The translations under genes and the position numbers were made by a program. The notes under the pieces were generated by a model. It searched no databases. It saw only the letters and a program-made list of their open reading frames with translations, and was not told where the DNA came from. Shown in pieces: positions 45,202 through 54,946 of a DNA stretch of 64,000 nucleotides. Source of the stretch: Diacronema lutheri (lineage: Eukaryota; Haptophyta; Pavlovophyceae; Pavlovales; Pavlovaceae); NCBI GenBank assembly GCA_019448385.1, contig JAGTXO010000004.1, positions 310,001-374,000 on the forward strand. The letters are read 5' to 3'. Numbering within the stretch: the first letter of the stretch is position 1; each line of letters begins with the position of its first letter.

Positions 45202-47043
45202 ATGGTGCGCACCATCGAGGAGCTGAGCAGGCAGGCGGCCGTGGGGCGCGTGCAGCCCGACGCGCCCCTCGAGCGCTACTTGTCCGCGGCGAGCAAGGTG
45301 TGCGGCGAGGGCTACGACCGGTACGAGCAGGGCGACATGGAGGCGGCGTTCATCTACCTCCTTCGGTTCGTGACGCTCATCTTCGAGCAGCTGCAGCGCC
45401 ACCCGGACTGGAGGGTCCCCAAGACAGCAGAGCAGCACAACAAGAAGCGGCTGTACACCGACCAAGCGACCACCGCGATTCAGCTGCTCGAGGAGGTCAA
45501 GCGCGAGCTGATCTCGGTTCTGCACACGGACGATGCGATCCGCCGACGCGAGGCGCTCGTCACGCAGCGCGCGCGCGAGGAGGAGCTACGCAGGCGCGAG
45601 GAGGAGCGCAGGCGCGAGGAGACGCGCGCGGCGCAGGCCGCTGCGGAGGCTCGGCTGCAGGCCGCACTCAAGCCGCCGCCACTTGACCCGTCGCGCCTGC
45701 TCGCCATCCTTGGCGAGACAGGCCAAGCGCAGCGCGGCGCGGCCGGCGAGCCGAGCGCCGGCGGGTGGGGAGGCGAGCAGGACGGGCGTGCGCGCAGCTT
45801 CTATCCGGCACTGGCATCCGAGCCGCGCAACCCCGCGCCCTCCTACCTCTCCTTCCTGCCGCCGCAGCAGCAGTATGCGCCGACGGACGGGCGGCGGCCG
45901 CCGAGCGCGGCAGTTACCGCGCCCGATCTGCACCTGTCCGGCAATGGCGAGCTGATCAGCATGGACCCAGAGCCGCCGCCCAGCGCAGCAGATGGCGGAC
46001 CAACCGCGACTGACGTGCTTGTCGCCGCCCTCGCCGACGCTCCACCTTTGCCCGCGTCCGAGCCCGCGCGCGCAGGCGCCGCGCCGGTGACCGACGCACC
46101 GCGTGCAGAGCGCGACGCGGACGCCGCGCGCGCGCACGGCGGGCACGACCTGCAGGCGGGCTCGGCCGAGGAGGATAGATCACCGAGCGAGACCGAGACC
46201 GAGGCGGACGACGAGACGCGCGACGAGCGCGACGAGCAGCAAAGACAGCCGGCACCCATCGTGCAGCGCGCGCAGCCGACGGACGGCCCGCCACGCGGTG
46301 CTACGGCGGGCACGGACGGTGGCAACGCGGTGGCGCGGGAGGACGGGCGCGGCGCGCTCGAGCGCGAGCGTGGGAGCGTGAACGCCGAGACGGCGCGCTC
46401 GTCCGCCTACCCCAACGCCGAGCGGCCCCACACGTCGTTCGCGGTGGGCAACGTGCCAAAGGGGCCCGTCACCGCCACGTCGGCCGCGCAGCGCGATTAC
46501 CACGCGGTGGGCGCGCCGCCGCCGCCAAAGCTGAGCGCGCGGCCGGCGCCGACGACGCAGGACCAGCGCGTGCGCCTGCGCCACCACCTCGAGCTGCGCG
46601 GCTTTGTGGAAGAGCCGGTGCCGGGTGACGGCAACTGCCAGTTCCACGCGCTCGTCGATCAGCTGCAACAGAACGGCGTCACCGGCGTTGACGCGCGCTC
46701 GCTGCGCACTAAGGCGGTCACTTGGCTCGAGAAGAACGCGGCGCGGCCGATGGATGATGGCAGCTCCGCCGGCGGCACGTGCACACTGAAGGAATCGATT
46801 GGCGTGAGTGACTGGGCGCGCTACTTGGCGGACATGCACAGGCACGGCGTGACGTGGGGCGACGAGGGCACGCTGCTCGCCGTCTCGGTGCTCTACCGCG
46901 CGGAGATCGTGATCATCTCGTCGCTCTCCGAGGAGTACTGCCACATCGTCCATCCGCCGCCCGCGTGGAAGGTGCCCCTGCGCATGCGGCTCTACCTCGG
47001 ACATTACCACGAGTTCCACTACGTGTCCGTTCGCTTTGCTTGA
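45202..47043 (+). CDS. Deubiquitinase with a USP8-dimerisation/MIT-like N-terminus and an OTU domain
   Basis: 613 codons, single exon. Residues about 5-115 match the USP8_dimer helical domain of USP8 and AMSH (LERYLSAASKVCGEGYDRYE, GDMEAAFIYLLRFVTLIFEQ, NKKRLYTDQATTAIQLLEEV). A charged coiled coil (REEELRRREEERRREE, about 120-155) and about 290 disordered residues follow. Residues about 450-613 form an OTU cysteine protease: LRGFVEEPVPGDGNCQFHAL with the catalytic Asp and Cys, YLADMHRHGVTWGDEGTLLA, and YHEFHYVSV with the catalytic His. The combination would place an OTU enzyme where AMSH or USP8 act, on endosomal ESCRT cargo. Catalytic residues are intact. Confidence 0.87.
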   Translation: MVRTIEELSRQAAVGRVQPDAPLERYLSAASKVCGEGYDRYEQGDMEAAFIYLLRFVTLIFEQLQRHPDWRVPKTAEQHNKKRLYTDQATTAIQLLEEVKRELISVLHTDDAIRRREALVTQRAREEELRRREEERRREETRAAQAAAEARLQAALKPPPLDPSRLLAILGETGQAQRGAAGEPSAGGWGGEQDGRARSFYPALASEPRNPAPSYLSFLPPQQQYAPTDGRRPPSAAVTAPDLHLSGNGELISMDPEPPPSAADGGPTATDVLVAALADAPPLPASEPARAGAAPVTDAPRAERDADAARAHGGHDLQAGSAEEDRSPSETETEADDETRDERDEQQRQPAPIVQRAQPTDGPPRGATAGTDGGNAVAREDGRGALERERGSVNAETARSSAYPNAERPHTSFAVGNVPKGPVTATSAAQRDYHAVGAPPPPKLSARPAPTTQDQRVRLRHHLELRGFVEEPVPGDGNCQFHALVDQLQQNGVTGVDARSLRTKAVTWLEKNAARPMDDGSSAGGTCTLKESIGVSDWARYLADMHRHGVTWGDEGTLLAVSVLYRAEIVIISSLSEEYCHIVHPPPAWKVPLRMRLYLGHYHEFHYVSVRFA

Positions 47044-47083
47044 TCGCGCACGTCTCCGTGCCTGTAGTCCGCTGTGTTGATGC

Positions 47084-49179
47084 TCAGTCGGCCTTCAAGC
47101 GCACCAGTTCGATGCCCTTGTCCCTCGCCTGTGCCCACAGCTGGTCGGCAACGTTGTCGATCGCGCTCACAACGTTGTTGAGCACGTCCCACCGGCACTC
47201 CTGCGCGACGTTGATGACCCACATGAGGAAGCACGTGAAGGCTACCAGCGCGAGGTTGTAAAAGAGGCTCGAGATGCTCTCGAGCCAAAACTTGCCCGCA
47301 AACCAGCCGGCAAGCATTCCGGCGAGCATTGCGATCACGAGCACGATCGGTGTCTTGAACGCTCCGAGCATGTTCTTCAACCGGTTGTTCTGCGCCGCGC
47401 AGGCGGACGGCGGGCGGTGTGAGCCGCGCGCGCGCGTCGGCGCGCTTCGAGCGCGCGCGGCAGGCTGCGCCATGTGGCCGGCGCCCAGCACGACGTGCTC
47501 GCGCGCATGCCCGGCGCGCACGCGCGCGCGCTCGCGCGCACGTTGAGGAAGAATTTGTGCGAATCGGTGATCTCGGCGGAAAGGCTCTCCTTAAATTTGC
47601 TCATCAGGTCCTTCCCGCCCATCTTCTTGGTCGAGTCAAAGGCCGAGAGCGCCGCCTCGACCGCCGCCTTGTGCGCGACCTGGAACTGCTCATCGGAGAG
47701 CATGCGCTTGCTCGAGCATTGCCGCTCCATCGCGCGCGTGTACGTCTTGAACGCGTTAGCCTTGGCCGCGGCGTTGTTCGCCTCCGCCGTCGCGTTCACG
47801 ACCGTCTTGGGCTGCGGCAGGTCACCCGCAGCGTACAGCGCAGTGTAGGCTTTGAAATAGCAGAGCAGCGCCGTGGCAGTCAGCTCCTCCTCGTTCACCT
47901 GCGCACGCGCGCACGGGGCGGGCACATTGGCGTCGCGCGCGGTGGGGCGGGGTGGGTGGCAAGGCGAGGCGGGTCGGGAAAACAGGCCACGAGCGGCCGC
48001 GCGCGCATCCGCGCCGCGCTCGCGGTCGGCACGCGCACGCGCGCGCGCGCGCGCGCGCCTTCTTGACGACGAGCTTGTCTGGCGAGAGGATGGACTCGAC
48101 GGCGGCTTTGAGGACGGGAAGAAAGGCAGGGCGGAGCATGCTCGTCCGTCCGTCGAAGGCCGGGTCTTCGGTCGCCTCAAAGCCCGGGTGCGGCATGAGA
48201 TGGCAGTCAAGCTTCTCGAAGCATGAGTGGACATGCTCGCGCACCTGCTTGAGCTCGGGATGCTGGTCGGGCTTCTGCGCGAGAACACCGTTGAGGTAAG
48301 CGGCGCCGCCCTCGTTGCCCCACGGGTGCGAGTCCACGTGCGACCAGTCGCGCACGAGGAAGGTGAGGTTCTGGAAGGGCGGCACGCCCTTCTGGTGGCC
48401 GCCCTCGTACACTTGCAGCGAATATTCAGTGAAGAGGTGGAGGTGCTGCAGGTCGTCCTCCTGCACGGCGGTCATCACGTTGTACACTTGCACTGACGAG
48501 AGCAGCGTCGACAGCGCAAAGACCGTGCAGTTCCCCTTCATCGACGTCTCGTTGTCGAACGTGCCCTGCGTGTCCATGAGCAGCACGGCGACTTCCTCGC
48601 CTGACGGCAGCGCGCGGATGAAAGGGCGCGACCACATCCAGATGCCCGTCGTCTCGCGCTCCTTGCCGCCGCGCCACGAGAAGCCCGTGAGCGCCTCCTC
48701 GCCCGGCCCGAGCCACTTGTCCGCGCCCGCGCCGCCGTCGGCCGTCTTGTGCAGGTAGCGGAGCATGAAGTCGAGGAAAAAGGACTTGCCTGCGCGTGCA
48801 CGGGCGCAGGCGCGGCGGCGCGCGGCAGGCGGGCGGGCTAGACGATGAACGAAGGTCGGGGCGCGCGACGTGCCCCCCGGCGGATGGTGAGAGCCATGCC
48901 GCGCGGCGAACCCTTGCGGAAGGCGCCCGCGACCGAGATGAGGACCACCTTCTTGTCCTGCACGTCGGGCGCCATCAGGATGTCCTGCAGCTTGTCCTCG
49001 ACAAGCATGCCGTCGTTGTCGATCACCTGCACGGGCGCGCCGCGCGGCACGTCCACCATGCTCGAGTCACTGTCGTCCTTCGCGGCGTCCTCCGACGAGG
49101 CGTCCTGCTTCTTCGGCTTCGAGGCGTCCGCCATGATGGGCCCCTTTTTAGGCCGGCCCTTTGAAGAGCGGGAAAACAT
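47084..49179 (-). CDS. ATL: Atlastin-family dynamin-like GTPase (ER membrane fusion)
   Basis: Four exons: 48912-49179, 48059-48789, 47542-47898 and 47084-47389 (introns 122, 160 and 152 bp), 553 codons. GTPase motifs: P-loop GAFRKGKSFFLDFMLRYL across the first join, FSWRGGKERETTGIWMW, VAVLLMDTQGTFD, LVRDWS (atlastin-type RD motif). Helical middle: LLCYFKAYTALYAAGDLPQP and ATAEANNAAAKA. The last exon has two membrane segments (TPIVLVIAMLAGMLAGWFAG, ISSLFYNLALVAFTCFLMWV) and a C-terminal amphipathic tail. The second intron needs a GC donor. Length matches human atlastins (~558). The start at 49179 has an in-frame alternative at 49134. Head-to-head with NEDD1 (30 bp). Confidence 0.92.
47899..48058 (-). 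other. Candidate GC-AG intron in the atlastin gene
   Basis: Exon 2 must end in KLVVKK and exon 3 must begin VNEEEL to match the family. The base pair after AAG is GC, and the first GT in the transcript (at 48038) lies 20 nt further and would break the frame. The acceptor is GCGCAG. Length 160 bp. Confidence 0.65.
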
Positions 49180-49209
49180 TCTCGCTGTCGTTGGAGCTGG
49201 GCCAGCACG

Positions 49210-51575
49210 ATGCTGCTGGCGTCGGCAAGCGAGAGCGTGCTCGTATGGGATGCGAGCACGATGGAACGGCCGCAGCGGCGCGTCACGACGCACGGCGATG
49301 CGTTCGTCCGCAGCGTCCGGTGGAACCACAATGTGCGCGCGCAAGCGCGAATCGCGCCTCGCCGGCCGCGCGCTCGCGCGCCCCCGCGCGCGCTCACGCG
49401 CGCCGCCGCGCGCGCCGCGCACCGGCCGGGCAGAACATGGTGCTCGCGACGTCGGGCGACGACGGCTCGGTGTGCCTTAGTGCCGACGCTGGCACGCGTG
49501 ACCTGATGATGGCCGAGCGCGAGCACGGCTCGAGCGCGGTATCTCTCGCGCTCGCGTTCAGCTCGCGCTCGCGCTTCCTCGGCGCGGGCGGCGACGACGG
49601 CGTCGTGCGGGTGTGGGACCTGTCGCAATCGGGCCGTCCGCGCCGTGTGCACGCGCACACCTCGCCCGTGAGCTGCCTCTGCTGGGCGCCGCCCGACAGC
49701 GATGATGAGAGTGCACGGGGCTTCGAGATGCTCGTCGCCGGCTCGTCGAGCGGCGAGATCACGACGCACGCGCTCGCGGACGGCCGGCCGCCGGCGTGCG
49801 CGTCGCGGCTGGTGCTCTCGGCGCGTGGCCAGCCGCTCGCATGCACCGCCGTGCAGTTCTCGCCGCTCCGCCGCGCCGCGCTCGCGAGCGCAGACTCGTC
49901 AGGAGCGGTGCGCCTGTGGGATGTGGCGCACGCGCGCGGCGGCGGTGGCGACGCGCCGGTCGCAGCGCACCAGTTCGGCGAGCACGAGCTCGCGTGCACG
50001 GGGCTCGCGTGGTCGTCGGTTAACCACTTGCTCCTCGCGAGCGTCGGCGCGGACGGCAAGCTCGCGTTCTACGACACGGCGCAACGCGTGCCCGTCAAAC
50101 GCGTCGCGCTCGGCTGCGCGCTCGGCTGCGTTTCGTTCTTGCAGGATGGCGTCACGATCGCCGTCGGTGGCGAGGCGGGCACGATCCACGTCTTCGACCT
50201 GCGGATGAGCCTCGCGCCCATGCGCACCGCCTACGCCTCCACCGCGCACCCCGTCACCGACCTCGCGTTCCAATACGTCACATCGCGCATTCCGCCGCCC
50301 AGCTCGCGCGATGCGCCGCCGCAGCGCGCGGTCGATGCACGGCCCGAGCGCGCGCCCGACGTGGAGAGGGGCGCGGCGCGGCGCGCGGCGGTGGAGGCGA
50401 CGCCGATCGAGCACGGCGAGCGCGCGCGCGCCAGGCCCTTGGCCGCCGCGCCACCCATCGGCGACGTGGACGAGCGCGCACTCGATAGCGTGCCACGCGC
50501 CACGATGGCGGAGCGCGAGCCGTTACGCCCGCTCGCTCGCAACAGCGGCATCGGCGCGGTGGCCAGCGACGGCAGCGGCCAGTCGGACGCGCGCGGTGCC
50601 AAGCACAGCGTAGCTGCATCCACTGGCGGGCCGATCGCGCCAAGAGCTGACGGGCGGCACCTGCCAAGGCCGTCGCCCGAGCACGCGCGCGCCGGCGTCG
50701 CTCGACCGGCGCGCGCGGCGGACGGCGCGCCGCCCGAGACGCCCCTCGCGCCATCGGCTGTTGCCTCACTCGGCGCCGAGGCGCGCGCGCAGCAGGGCAG
50801 CGATGAGAGCACACACGGCGATCAGCATGATCAGCATGGACGCCGGCCCGCGCTCGTGCGCGCGCTCGAGAGAACTCCGTGGCTGGGCACGACGACGGCG
50901 CACAAGGGCGAGCGCGGCGGCCTGCTCCTCTCTCCGCGCGCGCCGTCCGCGCCGGCGGAGCCGCTCGCCGACACGAGCGGCGCCGCGCCGCTCCGCCACA
51001 TGCCCGTCTTTGACGAAACCGGCTCGACGCAGGGAGAGCCGCACTCGACGGGGGCACGCGGCGGCTTGGGCGCGGCGTGCGCGCGCGCCGCGGCGGAGCC
51101 GCTGGTGCGCGCTGAGCGCGGGCGGCGGCCGCCACGCGCGACTCGCGCGCGCGCGCCTCGCGCCTCGCGCTCACGCGCGCCGTGCGCCCGCGCGTGGCGC
51201 GCGCGCGCAAGCAGGCGAGCGGCGATGCGCACGTGCAGCTCGCCGCGTCGTCCGGCGCGCTGCACGGCGCGCTCGCCGCCTCGGTCGAGGAGGCGCGCGA
51301 CGCGCTGCACGCGGACGTGCGCGACGTGCACGTCGAGCTGCTTCGCCAATTCCAGCTGATGCAGGTATGGCCGCCGGCGCGCGTCCCGCGTCCGGTGCAT
51401 GCAGCTCGGCTGATGCGCGCGCTTCGCGTCGCGCTGCGCACAGGTGCGCATGGACGACATGGCGGCGAGCAGCGCGCGGCAGCTCCACGCGCTGCGCGGC
51501 GAGGTGGCCCAGCTGCGCGCGCAAGTCGCTTCGTTCGCTCCGGCGCCCGAGGCGCCGGTCACGGAGGCCGGATGA
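49210..51575 (+). CDS. NEDD1: NEDD1-like WD-repeat protein (gamma-tubulin recruitment)
   Basis: Four exons: 49210-49332, 49434-51104, 51215-51364 and 51444-51575 (introns 101, 110 and 79 bp, all phase 0, donors GTGCGC, GTGCGC, GTATGG), 691 codons. The WD repeats start at the N-terminus (MLLASASESVLVWDAST, VLATSGDDGSVCL, LGAGGDDGVVRVWDLSQSG, LASADSSGAVRLWDV, AVGGEAGTIHVFDLR). A disordered middle follows, then a C-terminal helical region (RDALHADVRDVHVELLRQFQ, then LRGEVAQLRAQVASF), which matches the gamma-tubulin-binding tail of NEDD1 (HKDIHNLHVEMLKQF). NEDD1 brings the gamma-tubulin ring complex to centrosomes, spindles and basal bodies. Confidence 0.87.
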
Positions 51576-51722
51576 TGTCAACAATTGCACAGTACTGCCA
51601 AAGCCCTGGCCTGTTGGCTTGGCGTCCGACTGCCGTCTGTGCGCGGCGTCCACAACGTCAACTTTTCGCTTTCGCATCGTCGAGGCCGGGGTGCTGCTGG
51701 AAACAATGCCCTCAAGCGGGGG

Positions 51723-53045
51723 TCAGGCCTCCGCGCGTACTGTCGCGACGCTGACCGCCGCCGCGAGCGCGACGACGAGCAAGGCGCGGCGCGCTAGCGC
51801 CAGTGCGCCGCGCAGCGGCGCGCGCGTCGGCGTCGGTGCTGCCGGCGTGCACGCGCCGTCGTAGCTACCGCGCGCCGCGCGCACTTCCGCGGCGATTTCG
51901 CTCGCGCGCGCGCCGCACAGCGCGCCGGCTGCCGCGCCGGCCGCGTGCGCAGCGGCAAGGCGCGCGCCGAGCGCCCACAACACCGCGGCGCTACCGTGCG
52001 CATTACCGCTCGCGTGGTACGGGCGGAGGAACGGCGGCACGAGCGCGACGCTCTCGGCGACCGAGATGAACGGCACAGGCCCGCACGCCTGCGGGCCGCA
52101 CGCACCGGCCCCCGCCTTCCGTTCGGCGTCGCCGACGCACGCGCGCGCGTCCGCCGGCAGCTCGCGCCACGCGCCCGGACGAGCCCACTGCGCGAGGCCC
52201 TCGTCGTTGCCGAGCGGCCGATCGCCAAGGCAAAGCGCGCGGCCAGGCACGACCACGCCGCGCTCGAGCAAGAAGCGCACGACCGCGGCCTTGCCGACAC
52301 CGACTGGCACACAGTCGAAGCACAGCCGGCCGGTTGGGCGCGCGTCGACGAGCGCGGCGAGGCGCGCGGGCGCGAGCCCAAAATAACGGCTGCCGAGGCT
52401 CGATGGCACGCCAACGAAGACCACCGCCGCGCCGTGCTCGCGCACCTCGACGCGCGGCACGACGTCCTGCGAGAGCGAGACGGGCGCATCGGAGCTCGCG
52501 CCGGCCGCCGCCGCGTCGAGCACGACGGCGCGCACGTGCGCGTCGTCGACAAGGCCGTCGAGGAGCGCGGGGCCGCGCGTGAGGAGATCCGCGTAGAAGC
52601 GGCGCAGGCCGCGTCGGCCAAGCGCGACGAGCTCGTCCACGAGGGCGGGCTCGAGCGTCGGCCGCCGGCCGCCGAACGCGGCGCGCTGGAACTCGTCGTC
52701 CTCGATAGGCTCGCCAGAGCGCTCGCAGCCGCGGAAAAGGCGCGCGCCCGACTCGACGGCGAGAAGCACCCGCCCTGAGGCGCGCAGCTCGCGCGGGATC
52801 ACGTCAAAGAATCGCGCACGGTGCGTGCCGAACTGCGAGCCCGTGACCGCGACAACCGTCGCGCCCGCGCGCAGCAGCTCGACGAGCGGCGCGAACGCCG
52901 GCCCAGCGGAGAGCGGCGGGTGCACGACATGGCCAAGGCCGTTGCTGAACGGCGCGGGCAGCAGCGTGCCGTCGAGGTCGGAGATGAGCGTGAAGCCGCG
53001 TGCAAAGTGCACGTCGGGCGCATCCCGCGCGATTCCCGCGCGCAT
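51723..53045 (-). CDS. HAD-superfamily hydrolase with a C-terminal membrane anchor
   Basis: 440 codons, single exon, ATG at 53045. HAD motifs are clear: motif I LISDLDGTLLP at residues about 20-30, motif II VVAVTGSQFG, the motif III Lys region VGVGKAAVVRFLLERG and motif IV CLGDRPLGNDEGLA. The arrangement (large type-IIB cap between motifs II and III) is like sucrose- or trehalose-phosphatase and mannosyl-phosphate phosphatases. The C-terminus ends with a hydrophobic stretch (RRALLVVALAAAVSVATVRA), a candidate tail anchor, unusual for this superfamily. The substrate cannot be inferred. It converges on NEDD1 with 147 bp between. Confidence 0.83.
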   Translation of the reverse strand: MRAGIARDAPDVHFARGFTLISDLDGTLLPAPFSNGLGHVVHPPLSAGPAFAPLVELLRAGATVVAVTGSQFGTHRARFFDVIPRELRASGRVLLAVESGARLFRGCERSGEPIEDDEFQRAAFGGRRPTLEPALVDELVALGRRGLRRFYADLLTRGPALLDGLVDDAHVRAVVLDAAAAGASSDAPVSLSQDVVPRVEVREHGAAVVFVGVPSSLGSRYFGLAPARLAALVDARPTGRLCFDCVPVGVGKAAVVRFLLERGVVVPGRALCLGDRPLGNDEGLAQWARPGAWRELPADARACVGDAERKAGAGACGPQACGPVPFISVAESVALVPPFLRPYHASGNAHGSAAVLWALGARLAAAHAAGAAAGALCGARASEIAAEVRAARGSYDGACTPAAPTPTRAPLRGALALARRALLVVALAAAVSVATVRAEA

Positions 53046-53125
53046 CGTGCCACCTTTGACGTACTTTTGAGTTCTGAGTTTCGACTATGGGGGTATGTAC
53101 GTACCCTGAAGAGCTCGCGGGCCGC

Positions 53126-54670
53126 TCACGCGCCCTGCCCGTCGACGCGGCTCGCGCACTCGAAGAGCATCGCGAGCGCGCTCGCCGCCGCGCAGTCGTC
53201 CGCCGAGCGCGCCGGGCCGGGGGTCCACTCCCCAGCTCCGTACGCGTGCTGCGAGACGCTGCGGTTGTGGAGCGCGTAACCGTCCGAGCGGAGCCCCGCC
53301 GACCTCGAGGCGTGCGCCTCGGCGCAGCGCATCTCGCCGTCCGCATCGCTGCGCTCCGTGCGCGCGCGCGGCACAGTGTACCGCTTTGCCCTGCGCTGGC
53401 CGTGCGTGCACGAGTTCGCGCGCACCGCCAAGCTCAACGTCGCCTCGCCGAAAAGCAGAGCGCGCTCGGGCTGGTCGAGCTCCTCCACCTCCGACTTGCG
53501 CATGCGCGAGCGCGGCGTCGCGAGCAGCGTGAAGCCGCTCCCGCCCGCCGCTGGCTGGAGGCGCGAGCGGTTGTATGGCGTGCCGGGCGCACCGCCTGCT
53601 CGCACACATGCGCGGCGCGGCGCGGCGGGCACACAGGCGCGATGGTCGGCCAGCGGACGCACACGTTGCGCTGTGCCGCTCGCGCGCAGCGCCCGTGCTC
53701 CCATCATCCCAACCTCACGCGCCTCTCAGCTTTGGCGCGGGCACGGCCCACTGCTGGCGTATGTGCGCGACCGGCAAGCGGGCGCTGCCCAGCTCGGAGG
53801 CAACGCAGCCATTGCCCGTGGGCATGGCGCGTGCGGCGCAGACCGGCCGCGTTGCGCGCAGCTCTGTCTACGCCTGGCAACTGTCGCGCAGCACACATGC
53901 CTCCGTGTGACCGACCCTCGTGCGCAGGCGCGAATGTGCGATGCGCCAGCCGGCTGGCCGGCCGGCCGGCCGCCGCTCCACGGACGCCGTGGCGCGGCGC
54001 CGTGCTCGACGCGCGCGCGCGGCGCGCGCGTGCGCGCGCGCGCACGCGCACGCGCGCGGCAGCGCACACCTCTGCGCAGCCCGCCCTCGCCCCGTTGCTC
54101 CGCCTCCGTCGCGCCGTGCGCTGCGCCACGGTCGTCCGCGGGTGGGTACGCGCACGCGGCAGGAGAACTGGCGCCGCGCGGCGCGCCGGTGTGGCGCTGG
54201 ACGCTGGCGTGCTCGTCCGGCGGTAGAAGACGCTTGAACACGACCAATGGGTACCGCTCGATCATCGGCAGCTCGGCGACCCGCGGCCGGTTCTGCAGCG
54301 CGCGGACGAGCGCGGCCCTGCGCGCGGCGCGGCCATCGGCGCCCGCGGGCGCGCCACCCAGCTCCGGTGTGCGGAGCAGAATCGATGGCCTGATCGTGGG
54401 CGAGCCAGACTGATTTGAGCCTGCGGCCGACGAGCATCGAGAGGCTCGTCCCGTGTCCGCCGAGACACTCGCCCAGCCGGGCGTAGGCCTGCACGCACGC
54501 GGATCGGCGCACGCCGCCGACGAGAATGGCGGCGCGGCCGCGCGGGCCGAGTCGAGCAAGGCGCCGAGCGCGAGGTGACGCACGGCGTCTGCGGCGCTGT
54601 GCGCTGACGGCGTCGACGGCGGCGGCATCACCGAGCGCCCCTCATCGGCCGCAGCCGCCGTGGCGCGCAT
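53126..54670 (-). CDS. Unidentified two-exon gene
   Basis: Best model: exon 1 54070-54670 and exon 2 53126-53595, joined by a 474-bp phase-1 intron (GTGTGC...AGCAG), 356 codons. I recognise no family. Exon 1 has ELPMIERYPLVVFKRLLPPD near its end; exon 2 has LATPRSRMRKSEVEELDQPE, LLFGEATLSLAVRAN, and a Cys/His-poor tail. Two frames of exon 1 stay open over 54350-54510: the chosen frame and one reading RLGECLGGHGTSLSML with VGRRLKSVWLAHDQAIDS, which looks more protein-like. A missed intron or frameshift is therefore possible. The neighbouring PDZ-ferredoxin gene diverges 259 bp away. Confidence 0.4.
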
Positions 54671-54895
54671 GCAGCGCCGCGGCCGCAATCTGCGCGGCGG
54701 TAATCGGCGCGCGGCCACACGCGCGCACGGACGATTAAGCGCGGCAAACGCGCGCGCGGCGGATGGAGAGGGGCCACGCCACCGCTGGCTCGGGCGCGCC
54801 GCACTGACCGCGCGCTCGAGCAGGATTCCGTCCCTCGGCGATTGGCGCGGGGTGAGGTGAAAGCGCAACTCGGCGTCCTCGGAATTTGAATGCGT

Positions 54896-54946
54896 GCCCG
54901 AGTCCATAATAATATTATAAGGAATAAAAATGAGCATTTTTACGAT
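54896..54946. promoter_or_regulatory. AT-rich island at the PDZ-ferredoxin start
   Basis: Reads CCGAGTCCATAATAATATTATAAGGAATAAAAATGAGC and on into the coding region. AATAATATTATAAGGA gives a TATA-like element (ATTATAAG) 12 bp before the ATG at 54930. With GC-rich flanks this is the clearest TATA-like sequence in the window. Some of it is coding. Confidence 0.45.
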
